This document shows, piece by piece, positions 9,726-17,589 of a stretch of 64,000 nt of DNA. Positions within the stretch are counted from its first letter, which is position 1. Each line of letters starts with the position of its first letter. Origin of the DNA: a virus. Both the position numbers and the translations under genes were made by a program. The stretch lies in the IMG/VR virus record IMGVR_UViG_3300008267_000004, positions 62,001 to 126,000 of that record. One strand, written 5' to 3'. The notes beneath the pieces were generated by a model that made no database searches, had not been told where the DNA came from, and worked only from the letters and a program-made list of their open reading frames with translations.

Positions 9726-9751
9726 TTGATTTTGGTCCTTAGAATAAAAAA

Positions 9752-9778
9752 GGGGAAGTCGAAAAAATCGACTTCCCC
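9752..9778 (-). terminator. Intrinsic terminator
   Basis: An 11-bp perfect stem GGGGAAGTCGA/TCGACTTCCCC is followed on the minus strand by six T. It separates the SpoU methyltransferase operon from phoH. Confidence 0.85.
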
Positions 9779-9831
9779 AATGGTACTACATAAAATGTAT
9801 TTTTTTAAATAAAGTGCTCATATAATAATAC

Positions 9832-10389
9832 TTAAATAGTTTTATTATTATATTTGGTGACAAAATCATTCATAATAATGCTACCAGCCACAGCAGCATT
9901 GAGAGAACGCACACTTCCGTACTGAGGAATATAAACAAACTTTTCACAAAGCTCAAGGGTTTCTGGAGTGATCCCGACACCTTCTTCGCCCAATATAAAT
10001 AGAGGAGGACGGCTATATGTGGCATCGACCAAAGAAGTAGCAGACGGCACAGTATTTTCAAGAGCCACAAGTTCGTATTCCTCTTTTAACTTGAGCAATT
10101 GGTCGCGGGTATTTAGATGGATTACATCAGTATAATTATGAGTTCCAACAGTTCCACGACGATCATAATGCTTACGTCCTAAATAGTATACAGCGCGTAC
10201 ATTAAACGCATTTGCAGAACGAATTACTGTACCAATATTAAAATCTCCAAGAAAATTTTCCATAAGGATTGCATATGGAAATGCTTTTTGTTTCAAATCT
10301 TTCTTGATCAATTCTTTATTCCATTTTGTAAGACGATCATTTTTATATTTGTCAATTACATTCCAATTTTCAATCCCAGGTACTTCCAC
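9832..10389 (-). CDS. SpoU/TrmH-family RNA 2'-O-methyltransferase
   Basis: The 185-residue protein carries the three SPOUT motifs: NFLGDFNIGTVIRSANAF, LFILGEEGVGI and IPQYGSVRSLNAAVAGSI. The family uses AdoMet to methylate ribose 2'-OH in tRNA or rRNA through a trefoil-knotted fold. In a phage carrying 28 tRNAs, modification of its own or the host's tRNAs is attractive but inferred. It ends upstream of a strong terminator. Confidence 0.85.
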   Translation of the reverse strand: MEVPGIENWNVIDKYKNDRLTKWNKELIKKDLKQKAFPYAILMENFLGDFNIGTVIRSANAFNVRAVYYLGRKHYDRRGTVGTHNYTDVIHLNTRDQLLKLKEEYELVALENTVPSATSLVDATYSRPPLFILGEEGVGITPETLELCEKFVYIPQYGSVRSLNAAVAGSIIMNDFVTKYNNKTI

Positions 10390-10390
10390 T

Positions 10391-10615
10391 TTATTCTCCT
10401 TTTTCAGATTTTACCTTTAAAACGCTAGCACTAATCGCATCTTGAATTGTTTTTTCAAAATGTTTTTGGTCCCATTCTTCAAGATTAAAAGTTTCTAGAT
10501 AGTTATTTATAAACTCTGGATCTGCATCGAAAGTGACATATGCAGAACCATCATCCAACTCTTTAACCTCAAGACACTTTATATGTCCAAGAACTTTTTC
10601 AACTTTATCACTCAT
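10391..10615 (-). CDS. Hypothetical acidic protein
   Basis: I do not recognise this 74-residue protein. It is acidic and predicted soluble, with YVTFDADPEFINNYLETFN in the middle. It stops 1 nt before the SpoU start, so the pair should be cotranslated. Confidence 0.65.
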   Translation of the reverse strand: MSDKVEKVLGHIKCLEVKELDDGSAYVTFDADPEFINNYLETFNLEEWDQKHFEKTIQDAISASVLKVKSEKGE

Positions 10616-10623
10616 TTTTTTTC

Positions 10624-11982
10624 CTATTTATCTGTATTTAGATTTCCTTGAATAGACCAAGCAAAATCTAATTGCACATCATTTGCAAACATCGGATCAA
10701 ACATATTAATGTTTTGATCTGTTGTATATCCTAGTTTACCAGAAGAAGTAGCTAGTGCATGGCACGACATACAATTTGTCTGTACTCCGTACTGGAAGTC
10801 TGGGTTTGTTTTATTTGCCATCTTAAACACTTGTGGTCCAAAACCAGCTTCAAGATATGGATTATAACAAATCATAGGCTCGTCTTTTGAAGTTGTCATT
10901 GCATAGCAAGGGGATACAGCATAGTGTCTGGCTTCTTCTTTTACCGAATCAGGCATTAAATCAGCATAATTGGTTGCACTTGGATGCCCAGGATTTTTTG
11001 GATCCGAAACCCAAAAATATGTTTGCCAAGTCCAATTTTTAATTTCTTTACTCGTTACATGCATTGCAACAAGTAATGCTACGCTCCCTTCTTGGAATTG
11101 ATGTGCCGGATCGTTACCTCTGTCTTGAAGTGTGTTTAAATATTCAGCAGTTTCTTTATCGATTCTAAAGCTGATAAAATCAGTCATATTGCAAGTGGCA
11201 GCTGCAATTTCTTCTTGGCTTGGATTTTCTGATGTAACTGGTACTAATTTTTTGTTAGGATCTTGTTTGTTGTCAACATCTACATAAATATAATTTTTCC
11301 AATCATGGTGACCAAATACCTTTGGAGGAACTGGTGTTGTTGTCCACGCTGGGACTCTTACTAAGCCATTTGTAGCTTTTGCTACGTAATAGGTAGGTTT
11401 TGTTGTAATTGATCTAACAGGAAAATCAGGAATTTTTCCAATATCACCTTCTACTAACAGTCTATCCAATACTGATTTATTAAATAATAAATTAGCTGTA
11501 GCAAAGCAGGCAGCATCAGGACTATAAGCAACAGTTTCTAAAATTGCATAATCATTTGTAATTGTTGAATTTAACACTCCTGCATGAGCTAGTTGCTTAG
11601 GGACTTTTAATTTTGTTGCTGTGTGTGAATTTAAATTACAACCGTAGTCTCTGTTACCAAAGGCTGCAGCGTCTGCTAATTGTCCAACACCGTGCCACGT
11701 TTCATAGACTCGTAAATTTCTTCCTTTATAGGTTTGACCTGTTTTTTCTGTCAAACCCGCCCAAATACCCCATGCATGTTTTGTTACTGATGCACTATCA
11801 TTTTTAGTGACCCACTCATAAATCGTTTCTTCACTCTCTGGGAAATTAAATGATTGTGATTGTACTTCTGCAAAGTCTACAGGACTAATTGTAGATGGCT
11901 TTTTAGCACCATAAATAAAAATACTTACAGAAGTTACTAACAGAACTAGAAATCCTAGAAATATAATTGTTGATCTTTTCAT
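10624..11982 (-). CDS. Membrane-anchored protein with a single CxxCH haem-binding motif
   Basis: The 452-residue protein has an N-terminal hydrophobic segment (residues 5-24) after MKRS, giving a signal anchor and periplasmic bulk. Near residue 404 the sequence NCMSCH matches the covalent haem c site CxxCH; methionines and histidines that could be distal ligands occur elsewhere. Several other cysteines may form disulfides. Most of the length resembles no phage family I know; similar large single-haem proteins occur in bacteria. A c-type cytochrome-like electron carrier in a phage would be unusual. Confidence 0.6.
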   Translation of the reverse strand: MKRSTIIFLGFLVLLVTSVSIFIYGAKKPSTISPVDFAEVQSQSFNFPESEETIYEWVTKNDSASVTKHAWGIWAGLTEKTGQTYKGRNLRVYETWHGVGQLADAAAFGNRDYGCNLNSHTATKLKVPKQLAHAGVLNSTITNDYAILETVAYSPDAACFATANLLFNKSVLDRLLVEGDIGKIPDFPVRSITTKPTYYVAKATNGLVRVPAWTTTPVPPKVFGHHDWKNYIYVDVDNKQDPNKKLVPVTSENPSQEEIAAATCNMTDFISFRIDKETAEYLNTLQDRGNDPAHQFQEGSVALLVAMHVTSKEIKNWTWQTYFWVSDPKNPGHPSATNYADLMPDSVKEEARHYAVSPCYAMTTSKDEPMICYNPYLEAGFGPQVFKMANKTNPDFQYGVQTNCMSCHALATSSGKLGYTTDQNINMFDPMFANDVQLDFAWSIQGNLNTDK

Positions 11983-12000
11983 TTTTTTCTCCTATAAAAA

Positions 12001-12024
12001 AACCCACCTCATAAGAGATGGGTT
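12001..12024 (-). terminator. Intrinsic terminator after tRNA-Ala
   Basis: A stem AACCCATCTC with a GAGGTGGGTT partner is followed by a run of T on the minus strand, ending the transcript that carries tRNA-Ala. Confidence 0.75.
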
Positions 12025-12029
12025 AAAAT

Positions 12030-12103
12030 TGGTGGACCGAGTGGGAATCGAACCCACAAGACCGCCGTGCAAAGGCGGCAGTTTACCATTAGCTTACCAG
12101 CCC
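12030..12103 (-). tRNA. tRNA-Ala (TGC)
   Basis: This is a 74-nt cloverleaf with encoded CCA. The anticodon loop TTTGCAC gives TGC, and the G3:U70 acceptor wobble that defines alanine tRNAs is present. Confidence 0.93.
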
Positions 12104-12106
12104 AAT

Positions 12107-12250
12107 TTATTTTTTATTTTGATTCTCCAAACATTGCTTATCAATATATTGTATATAAGGCTCTGTGTATTTATAGCCACCATCCATATTAGCTACTAAA
12201 TCTTGGCAGTATGTAATACATAAATATATAAAACACTTTGTCGCTAACAT
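12107..12250 (-). CDS. Small secreted-like protein, translationally coupled
   Basis: The 47-residue ORF begins at ATG 12250 inside the TAATG junction with the upstream gene. The N-terminus MLATKCFIYLCITYC is hydrophobic and cysteine-rich, so a short membrane or lipoprotein-like segment is possible. The rest is polar. The stop lies 4 nt from the tRNA-Ala gene. Function is unknown. Confidence 0.5.
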   Translation of the reverse strand: MLATKCFIYLCITYCQDLVANMDGGYKYTEPYIQYIDKQCLENQNKK

Positions 12251-12492
12251 TACTTCGTTAAACACTCCAACGCAAGTATATCTTCATCTGGAACTGATCC
12301 AACTATTTTACAAACATATTGATTTACTACATTTTTCTTTACATAATCTGGTTGTTTTTTACCATATACTACAACACCAATTATTACACCTAACGTAACT
12401 AATGCAACACCTAAATAAAATTTTATTTTTCTCTTAGCTAGAACTATTTGTGTATCTAATTTAGATGTTGGTTCTTTTTTCTTTTTTGTCAT
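12250..12492 (-). CDS. Small single-TM protein
   Basis: The start MTKKKKEPTSK at 12492 is chosen because AAGGAGATA precedes it; the longer frame to 12573 would run through a structured RNA. The 80-residue product has a basic cytoplasmic end, one TM helix (FYLGVALVTLGVIIGVVVYG) and a C-terminal domain with two cysteines. Its place near the lysis genes allows a spanin- or holin-related role, but nothing proves this. Confidence 0.65.
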   Translation of the reverse strand: MTKKKKEPTSKLDTQIVLAKRKIKFYLGVALVTLGVIIGVVVYGKKQPDYVKKNVVNQYVCKIVGSVPDEDILALECLTK

Positions 12493-12529
12493 GACCACTA
12501 TCTCCTTGCAATAAATAGTCACCAAAACA

Positions 12530-12656
12530 AGAACCAGCTTTTTATCAAGAAGCTGGAAACTTGTGTCGATCAAGACAAGTTTACGGTGGCCGAATCACCG
12601 AATCTTTTTTCTATGGATTGATCGCCCAGAAAGAAAACATAGAAGGTAGATTAAAC
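12530..12656 (-). ncRNA. Structured RNA, family D copy 1
   Basis: The minus strand reads four consecutive hairpins: CTATG/CATAG around a TCTGGGC loop region, CGGTG/CACCG, ACTTGT/ACAAGT, and a final CCAGCTT/AAGCTGG followed by a T-rich stretch. Two blocks recur at 47820-48012 with compensatory stem changes. It lies between tRNA-Gly and a small TM gene. It may be a stable RNA or a leader with a terminator. Confidence 0.55.
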
Positions 12657-12661
12657 CTAAT

Positions 12662-12736
12662 TGGAGCGGGTGGACGGATTTGAACCGACGACATCTAGTT
12701 TGGAAGACTAGAGTTCTACCACTGAACTACACCCGC
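12662..12736 (-). tRNA. tRNA-Gly (TCC)
   Basis: This is a 75-nt cloverleaf with encoded CCA. The loop CTTCCAA in a CTAGT/ACTAG stem gives anticodon TCC. Confidence 0.93.
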
Positions 12737-12737
12737 A

Positions 12738-12917
12738 TTATTCTACAGCAGTAGCTGTTTCTGTGTTAGTTGTAGTATCCGTAACTACATCGGTATCTAC
12801 AACAGTTTCTGAAGACGTATCCACACCAACATCAGTAGAAGTTGTTGGATCGTTTACACAAGCTACTACACAACCAGCAATCATTGCTAAAATTCCTACT
12901 ACAATTACTTTTTTCAT
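12738..12917 (-). CDS. Small Thr-rich lipoprotein
   Basis: The 59-residue product begins MKKVIVVGILAMIAGCVVAC, a signal peptide ending in a lipobox (IAGC). The remainder is a Thr/Val/Asp-rich tail. It follows another lipoprotein gene by 2 nt and ends next to tRNA-Gly. Tandem small lipoproteins near lysis genes often are outer-membrane spanin subunits, which is a possibility only. Confidence 0.65.
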   Translation of the reverse strand: MKKVIVVGILAMIAGCVVACVNDPTTSTDVGVDTSSETVVDTDVVTDTTTNTETATAVE

Positions 12918-12919
12918 AT

Positions 12920-13132
12920 TTATTTGCATCCTTTGTTATAGTTAATTGTTTCCATTACTTCCTCTGCGAGGAAGTCAAACTCTCTTGTTTCTGGGTCTGG
13001 GCAGACATTTTTGCTTATTCTTTCCAGACATTGAACGGAATATGGATCACACTCCTTCACACTTAAGGTATTTTGCTCTTCTTTTAGGCAACTAACTAGT
13101 AATAGTGAAGATAAAAAGACAATTTTTTTCAT
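12920..13132 (-). CDS. Small lipoprotein with cysteine pairs
   Basis: The 70-residue product begins MKKIVFLSSLLLVSC, a signal peptide with lipobox LVSC. The mature part has four further cysteines that could form disulfides in the periplasm. It lies between a ClpP-like protease gene and a second lipoprotein gene. Function is unknown. Confidence 0.7.
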   Translation of the reverse strand: MKKIVFLSSLLLVSCLKEEQNTLSVKECDPYSVQCLERISKNVCPDPETREFDFLAEEVMETINYNKGCK

Positions 13133-13134
13133 GT

Positions 13135-13728
13135 TTATTCCATAATCTTATCTACAAGACCATACTTGAGACAAGTTTTTGCATCCATATATATATCACG
13201 TTTTAAAATTTCTTTTAAGACACTTTTTGGTATTTTTGTATATTTTGTATAAATTTCATTGATTGTATTCATGAACATTGTTGCATTTTCAATTTCGTCT
13301 TTCATACTCTCAAATTTACCCCACATACCGGCAGATAGTTGATGAATAAGCATAACAGAATGTTTTGTAATTGAACGCTTTTTTGCAACAACACTCATAA
13401 GCGTTGCAGCAGAAGCTGCATGACCCTCAATAATAGAATGCACTGGGGCTTTACTGTTTCTAATGTAGTCAATTGCAGAAAAACAGTCTAGCAAACTTCC
13501 ACCACCGCTATTAATGTGTAGTTTGATTTCTGGTGTTGGAATATCTAGCTCAATTCCAGTAAGGACTAGAGCTTTTGACGTTGAAGCGATTTTTTTATTT
13601 AGTTCAAAAATTGACTTCTTCGAAACTCCAGCATAGAAATAAATATTATTATCGTTATCTTCTACATCGCTAGACTCATCAACTGAGTCTTCATCTAATT
13701 TTGGATTTGCATTAAGAATATATTTCAT
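13135..13728 (-). CDS. clpP: ClpP-family serine protease
   Basis: The 197-residue protein has the ClpP/crotonase fold. HINSGGGSLLDCFSAIDYI is the oxyanion region, GHAASAATLMSVVA holds the nucleophile Ser, HSVMLIHQLSAGMWG the catalytic His, and YMDAKTCLKYGLVDKI the Asp/C-terminal helix. Phage ClpP-like proteins serve as head maturation proteases or as regulatory ClpP variants; no scaffold or capsid gene is next to it, so the choice is open. Confidence 0.85.
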   Translation of the reverse strand: MKYILNANPKLDEDSVDESSDVEDNDNNIYFYAGVSKKSIFELNKKIASTSKALVLTGIELDIPTPEIKLHINSGGGSLLDCFSAIDYIRNSKAPVHSIIEGHAASAATLMSVVAKKRSITKHSVMLIHQLSAGMWGKFESMKDEIENATMFMNTINEIYTKYTKIPKSVLKEILKRDIYMDAKTCLKYGLVDKIME

Positions 13729-13740
13729 TTTTTATCCCTA

Positions 13741-14004
13741 TTATTTGTTGTTCTTCTTGTTTTTCTTGCTAAACATTTTTTCTTCTAGAGCTTCTAACTC
13801 AGCTTTAGCATTTTGATCAATACGAGACTTAACAACAAACAGGGTTCCACCCTCACCGCAACGTTTTACTTTAAATTGCATCATACCAGCACGGTCTTGT
13901 GACCGTAGTGACTTACGCATTGCATCAGCTTCCTCAAAGCTTGAAAAATAACGTACATTCGTCCATGAATCACCATTCTTCACTTCATCCTTAGTAACAG
14001 TCAC
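13741..14004 (-). CDS. Hypothetical protein, lysine-rich C-terminus
   Basis: GTG 14004 preceded by GAGGAGA is taken as start; upstream codons overlap the promoter. The 87-residue protein has FSSFEEADAMRKSLRSQD and ends with a lysine/asparagine run. I do not recognise it. It has its own promoter at 14040-14068. Confidence 0.65.
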   Translation of the reverse strand: MTVTKDEVKNGDSWTNVRYFSSFEEADAMRKSLRSQDRAGMMQFKVKRCGEGGTLFVVKSRIDQNAKAELEALEEKMFSKKNKKNNK

Positions 14005-14039
14005 GATTGTCTCCTCGGCACAGCGGCCATTGTTTGAGT

Positions 14040-14068
14040 ATAATACCACGGCAAAAAACTCCCGTCAA
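14040..14068 (-). promoter_or_regulatory. Sigma70-type promoter with TGn
   Basis: TTGACG and TATTAT are separated by 17 nt with an extended TGG before the -10. It faces the 13741-14004 gene. Confidence 0.75.
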
Positions 14069-14117
14069 CAGGAAAAAATCCTGTAAAATATAAACTCTGA
14101 CGGGATAGTATAAAATT

Positions 14118-14406
14118 TGGTGGAGATGCGGGGAGTCGAACCCCGGTCCAAAAATACGTATTCTACAAAATGATACACAGGATTATCTTACAAGATATTA
14201 CAATTTATTACAGTTTAAAACAAAATTGCAACTTTTCTGTTTCGAGGCAAGTTGCCAGCCCAAGAATTACGCAGCTAGGGCGTAGAATTCAGAGTCAACG
14301 TCATCGTTGGCTTTTGTGTTGTTGAACCGTTTATTAAAGTCTGTAGCTGTTCGCAGACTTCCTGCATTTTGTTTTTAGTTACCTTTGTCGAAACCAAGTC
14401 ATCCCC
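14118..14406 (-). ncRNA. ssrA: tmRNA
   Basis: The 289-nt RNA starts GGGGATGACTTGGTTTCGAC and ends with a tRNA-like half, T-arm GGTTCGACTCC and encoded CCA; acceptor GGGGATG pairs with CATCTCC. The tag frame at 14311-14267 is GCC AAC GAT and so on, encoding ANDDVDSEFYALAA with stop TAA. The ALAA end is the ClpXP degradation signal. Pseudoknot stems such as GCAACTT/AAGTTGC follow the tag. It rescues stalled ribosomes and is unusual but known in large phages. Confidence 0.95.
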
Positions 14407-14419
14407 AAATTACGCACCT

Positions 14420-14448
14420 ATTATAGCGCGCTAAAATAGCAGCGTCAA
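14420..14448 (-). promoter_or_regulatory. tmRNA promoter
   Basis: TTGACG and TATAAT with a 17-nt spacer place +1 at about 14413, just before the tmRNA 5' end. Confidence 0.8.
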
Positions 14449-14456
14449 GAACTTTT

Positions 14457-14675
14457 TTATTCTATTTCTATAGGTTCTTTGCAGAGACATTTCTTTTTAG
14501 AGAATGTCTCTATAATATCTTTAGGTTTACAAATTTCTCTACATTCATCTAAATGTTTTTCAATTTTATTAGAATCACATTTAATAACACCAATTATTAA
14601 CATCATTAGCAAAAAATAAGATAAAAATATAACTAAATTTATACTAATTTTTTTATTACTTATACCATCATCCAT
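14457..14675 (-). CDS. Small single-TM protein with cysteine-rich tail
   Basis: The 72-residue product has a short polar N-terminus, one TM helix (INLVIFLSYFLLMMLIIGV) and a C-terminal part with several Cys. It follows the endolysin gene by 13 nt, so holin or spanin functions are candidates; none can be assigned. Confidence 0.65.
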   Translation of the reverse strand: MDDGISNKKISINLVIFLSYFLLMMLIIGVIKCDSNKIEKHLDECREICKPKDIIETFSKKKCLCKEPIEIE

Positions 14676-14688
14676 GATCGTTCTCCAA

Positions 14689-15267
14689 CTAACCAGCTGA
14701 TAGAACTTTTAATGCCCTTTCTGAATAAATTACTCTTTGATCGTGATGCAATTTAGCTGTTCCATTTACTCTTTTAGTAACTTCGTCAAGATTCCAATCA
14801 TCAGCAAATTTTAGTAGCGAACGATCTTTAAAATATTGACAAGCTATTTTTACAGAAACTTCTGGTGTTGCTGCTAGTTCTGGATTTCCGATTAAATCAA
14901 TTCCTAGTTTTTTACCATACGAATCGTAATTTGCTCTACCTGTTAATTGAAGAACGCCGCGCCCAATAAACTTTGGGCCATCTCCAGGTGTTGTATTTCC
15001 CAAGTTTTTGCGACCCTCGTACAAAGTTCCAGTAGGTTCATTTGGGTTTTTTGGATCTTTTTTATTCCATTTAGAAGGAAGTTCTTTATCATATTTTAAC
15101 TCTCCAGACTCTACTGCTACTTGTCCTAAAAAAGCTGCAATACGTTTTGGTGTATTGATATTAAATGTAGGCCATACTTTATTAAAGGCTTCAGTATAAT
15201 ATTTTATTTTATCAGGTTTGCAATTAGGATAAATCTTTTTTAGTTGATCCTCTGTTATTAGACTCAT
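14689..15267 (-). CDS. Endolysin, GH19 chitinase-like muramidase
   Basis: The 192-residue protein matches the GH19 lysozyme family: AAFLGQVAVESGELKY contains the catalytic Glu, FIGRGVLQLTGRANYDSYG the conserved glycine/aromatic core, and VTKRVNGTAK the substrate loop. These enzymes cleave peptidoglycan glycan strands. There is no signal peptide, so it needs a holin. ATG 15267 (MSLITEDQ) follows AAGGAAA; it overlaps the upstream gene by 44 nt. Confidence 0.88.
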   Translation of the reverse strand: MSLITEDQLKKIYPNCKPDKIKYYTEAFNKVWPTFNINTPKRIAAFLGQVAVESGELKYDKELPSKWNKKDPKNPNEPTGTLYEGRKNLGNTTPGDGPKFIGRGVLQLTGRANYDSYGKKLGIDLIGNPELAATPEVSVKIACQYFKDRSLLKFADDWNLDEVTKRVNGTAKLHHDQRVIYSERALKVLSAG

Positions 15268-15622
15268 TATTATCGTTTCCTTTGGGATCATTAAAATAGT
15301 CCCTTAAACCATAATTAGTTAGATAACGATAAAATGTTTTACTATCTAGTCCTAAAAATTGAATTGCTTTTGTTTTAGATTGAGTTGATGCTAATGCATA
15401 TCTTAGCATTGCGTCTTTTACAATAAAACTTAATGATCTCCATAATGGTAAGCCGTATAAATTACTTCCTACAGATTTACTTACTAACTCTAATTTAAGA
15501 GCAATTATTTCTTCAAATGTTAAGTTTGATAACATTATTTCAAATATATCATTACTTTTATTTTCTTCTCTAAGTTTTTTAACTATAGAAAACTTATCTC
15601 TAGGAGCGGCTTTTTTCGCCAT
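15224..15622 (-). CDS. Protein with Fis-like C-terminal helix-turn-helix
   Basis: The 132-residue protein has a helical N-terminal part and a C-terminal TKAIQFLGLDSKTFYRYLTN segment resembling the Fis/NtrC DNA-binding helix pair (AxxLGIxRxTLYRxL). A DNA-binding or transcriptional role fits. It overlaps genes on both sides, including the endolysin, so it may control or be coupled with lysis expression. Confidence 0.6.
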   Translation of the reverse strand: MAKKAAPRDKFSIVKKLREENKSNDIFEIMLSNLTFEEIIALKLELVSKSVGSNLYGLPLWRSLSFIVKDAMLRYALASTQSKTKAIQFLGLDSKTFYRYLTNYGLRDYFNDPKGNDNNESNNRGSTKKDLS

Positions 15623-15884
15623 TTGCAATTCCTAAAAGCGCATATCCAGCAATATCACGCCAAGGTGATTCACCAAACGCATCTTTATTTGTAGCTATAC
15701 GAAATAATTTATCAATTACTCGAATAATAGCAAGAGCGTCCGTGTACTGTTCAGGTTTAATACCATTAGGGTACAGGACGCTCAAAATTTTATAACTCTC
15801 TGCAAACGAGCTACCATATGCAGCATTTTTTTCTTGTACTAATTTTCCTACTTCTTCCGCTATTTGTATATATGTTTTGTTCAT
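15600..15884 (-). CDS. DUF1599/DUF6378-like (Nmad1-type) protein, predicted leaderless
   Basis: The 94-residue protein has KNAAYGSSFAESYKIL, then VIDKLFRIAT and SPWRDIAGYALLGI, the pattern of small phage proteins related to the nucleotide-modification-associated domain 1/MazG-like group. It may act on nucleotides, but no activity is certain. Its ATG coincides with the predicted +1 of the promoter at 15891-15919, so the mRNA would have no 5' leader. Confidence 0.6.
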   Translation of the reverse strand: MNKTYIQIAEEVGKLVQEKNAAYGSSFAESYKILSVLYPNGIKPEQYTDALAIIRVIDKLFRIATNKDAFGESPWRDIAGYALLGIANGEKSRS

Positions 15885-15890
15885 AAAAAC

Positions 15891-15919
15891 AGTATACTAT
15901 AGAAAAAAAGTACAGTAAA
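15891..15919 (-). promoter_or_regulatory. Sigma70-type promoter, leaderless geometry
   Basis: TTTACT and TATACT with a 17-nt spacer put +1 exactly on the A of the ATG at 15884. Confidence 0.7.
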
Positions 15920-15928
15920 GAAAGAAAA

Positions 15929-16537
15929 TTATGGAGGGCTTCCTACTATAATTTTAGTTACTCTTTTATCTCCAATAGTTCTAGTATACCATCCATCTCC
16001 ATAATCTACAGAAGGATCTGGGTGTTTTCCTCTAAATTCAATATCGTCTTGGGGTAGATTTTTTAATAAAGCTCTTATTTCTTTTTCAGAAGAGACATAC
16101 TCTAACCCTAATTTTTTTATTGCTATATTAGCTGGAGCACCAGAAACTTCTATCCAACTTCCTGGATTTCCGAAGAAATCTTTCATCAGCTTTCTAACAG
16201 CTGCTTTACCATCTTGTGATTCATCGGAAACAATTGCAGAAGCTTTTTTTGAACCACCCCAATCTGTATAATAAATTCCTGCATCTGGTTCAGGATCTTC
16301 ATCTACATCTATTAGATAGAAATTTGTAAATCTTTTCTTTAGTGCTTCGGGTGTTTCTAAACCTTTCCAGCCGCCCATAAATTGGTAGCTGTTCTGTAAC
16401 ATATCTACCAAACTATCCTCTAAATCTTTTATAGAAGAAAAAGAAGATTTAATGTCTTTAGGTTCATTTTTTATACCTAATTTAGACATTTCTTCTAGTA
16501 TGATTTTTTTTAATTTTGAACTAGAAATTTTAAGCAT
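15929..16537 (-). CDS. Hypothetical protein with MKIT-type N-terminal leader, possible acetyltransferase fold
   Basis: The 202-residue protein opens with MLKISSSKLKKIILEEM, the amphipathic leader also seen on 25163-25642 and 63369-63701. The body has FYLIDVDEDPEPDAGIYYTD and later SGAPANIAIKKLGLEYV, which recalls the end of GNAT acetyltransferases, but the AcCoA loop is not clear. Function is unknown. Confidence 0.65.
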   Translation of the reverse strand: MLKISSSKLKKIILEEMSKLGIKNEPKDIKSSFSSIKDLEDSLVDMLQNSYQFMGGWKGLETPEALKKRFTNFYLIDVDEDPEPDAGIYYTDWGGSKKASAIVSDESQDGKAAVRKLMKDFFGNPGSWIEVSGAPANIAIKKLGLEYVSSEKEIRALLKNLPQDDIEFRGKHPDPSVDYGDGWYTRTIGDKRVTKIIVGSPP

Positions 16538-16541
16538 TATT

Positions 16542-16733
16542 TTATTCCGCTACTGTTTGTTTTTTCTTTTTAGGTTTAACCTCTACATTATTTTCAACAT
16601 CTGGTATTACAACAACTTCTTCATTTTTATCTTCTTCTAAAATAATCTCTGACTCTTTAACAGTTTCTTTTTCCATTGCAGATCTATATGCCTGCACTTT
16701 TCTAGCTTTTTTTCTTTTATGTGGATTTCCCAT
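16542..16733 (-). CDS. Small charged protein
   Basis: The 63-residue protein has a basic N-terminus (HKRKKARKVQAYR), an acidic middle and a lysine-rich end. It looks disordered. It follows the larger 16780-17586 gene in the same operon. I do not recognise it. Confidence 0.6.
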   Translation of the reverse strand: MGNPHKRKKARKVQAYRSAMEKETVKESEIILEEDKNEEVVVIPDVENNVEVKPKKKKQTVAE

Positions 16734-16779
16734 AATTATTTCTCCTTAACTTCAAAATTTTAGTAGAGTACAAATGTAT

Positions 16780-17586
16780 CTATGTCGCCTCTTCTTCCCC
16801 ACCTAGTTCAGCCCCTGGTTCTTCTTCTGGCATTTCTGCTGGAGCTTCGGCAGGACCGCCTCCTAACATTGAAGCTTTTTTCTGTTTCTCTTCTTCATAC
16901 TCAGGAGTTGTTGGCTCTTCTAGATTTTTTTGTAATTCGTCTTCAAACTTATCAAAATATAATTTTAAGTTTGTTATTAGATAATCATAAAAAACTTCCC
17001 TATCCTCATCTTTTCCAAGTAAGGAATAAGAATCTAAAATTTGTTTTTGAATCTTTTGAAATGCACGTAAAGCAAAACCTCTACCGGTTGGATCCTCTCC
17101 TGCTATAGGCATAAAAGCATCTTCTGGTTTTGGTTCTGATGCTTGTTTTTCTTTAGCTTTTTTCTCTTTTTCAATATCAATAAAGGCTGGATCATCTTCA
17201 ACTGGTGCTTTCTCTTCCGCTTCTGTGATCGCTACTTGTTGTTGTGGAGTGGCACCTCTAGCTTTATCGTGTTTAAAATATATAGATTCTGTAGAAAGTA
17301 AATTTTGTACAGCTCTAAGGATATGTGATCTAAAAGATTTTCTTTGGTTAACATCTGTAGTTAAACGTTTATAACTTGCTTCTAAGATAGGAACAATTGT
17401 TTTTAACAAATCTTCTAATACGTTGACACCTGTTGATTCATGAGGTGAAACTTCTTCTACTTCACGTAGAATTTTTCTAATATATCTTCTTAACCTCATT
17501 TCTTCTTTTAATTTTGTTTTTTGTTCGCCTTTAATTTTTCGCGCGATCTCTCTTACGGCTTCTCTAATTTTATCTACAGAATTCAT
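16780..17586 (-). CDS. Helical, charged hypothetical protein (possible virion component)
   Basis: The 268-residue protein has a basic helix RRYIRKILREVEEV near residue 33 that resembles the MKIT-type leader, a central region with RKSFRSHILRAVQ and a Glu/Pro/Gly-rich disordered tail. It sits 3 nt downstream of the ligase-nucleotidylyltransferase gene. It may be a structural or packaged protein; this is an inference. Confidence 0.6.
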   Translation of the reverse strand: MNSVDKIREAVREIARKIKGEQKTKLKEEMRLRRYIRKILREVEEVSPHESTGVNVLEDLLKTIVPILEASYKRLTTDVNQRKSFRSHILRAVQNLLSTESIYFKHDKARGATPQQQVAITEAEEKAPVEDDPAFIDIEKEKKAKEKQASEPKPEDAFMPIAGEDPTGRGFALRAFQKIQKQILDSYSLLGKDEDREVFYDYLITNLKLYFDKFEDELQKNLEEPTTPEYEEEKQKKASMLGGGPAEAPAEMPEEEPGAELGGEEEAT

Positions 17587-17589
17587 ATT

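Noticed and set aside
12493-12573. N-terminal extension of the 12250 gene to 12573
   Set aside because: It would run through the family D RNA and its terminator-like hairpin; AAGGAGATA places the start at 12492.
13135-13728. Calling the ClpP-like gene a head maturation protease
   Set aside because: No capsid, scaffold or portal gene is close by, so the general ClpP call is kept.
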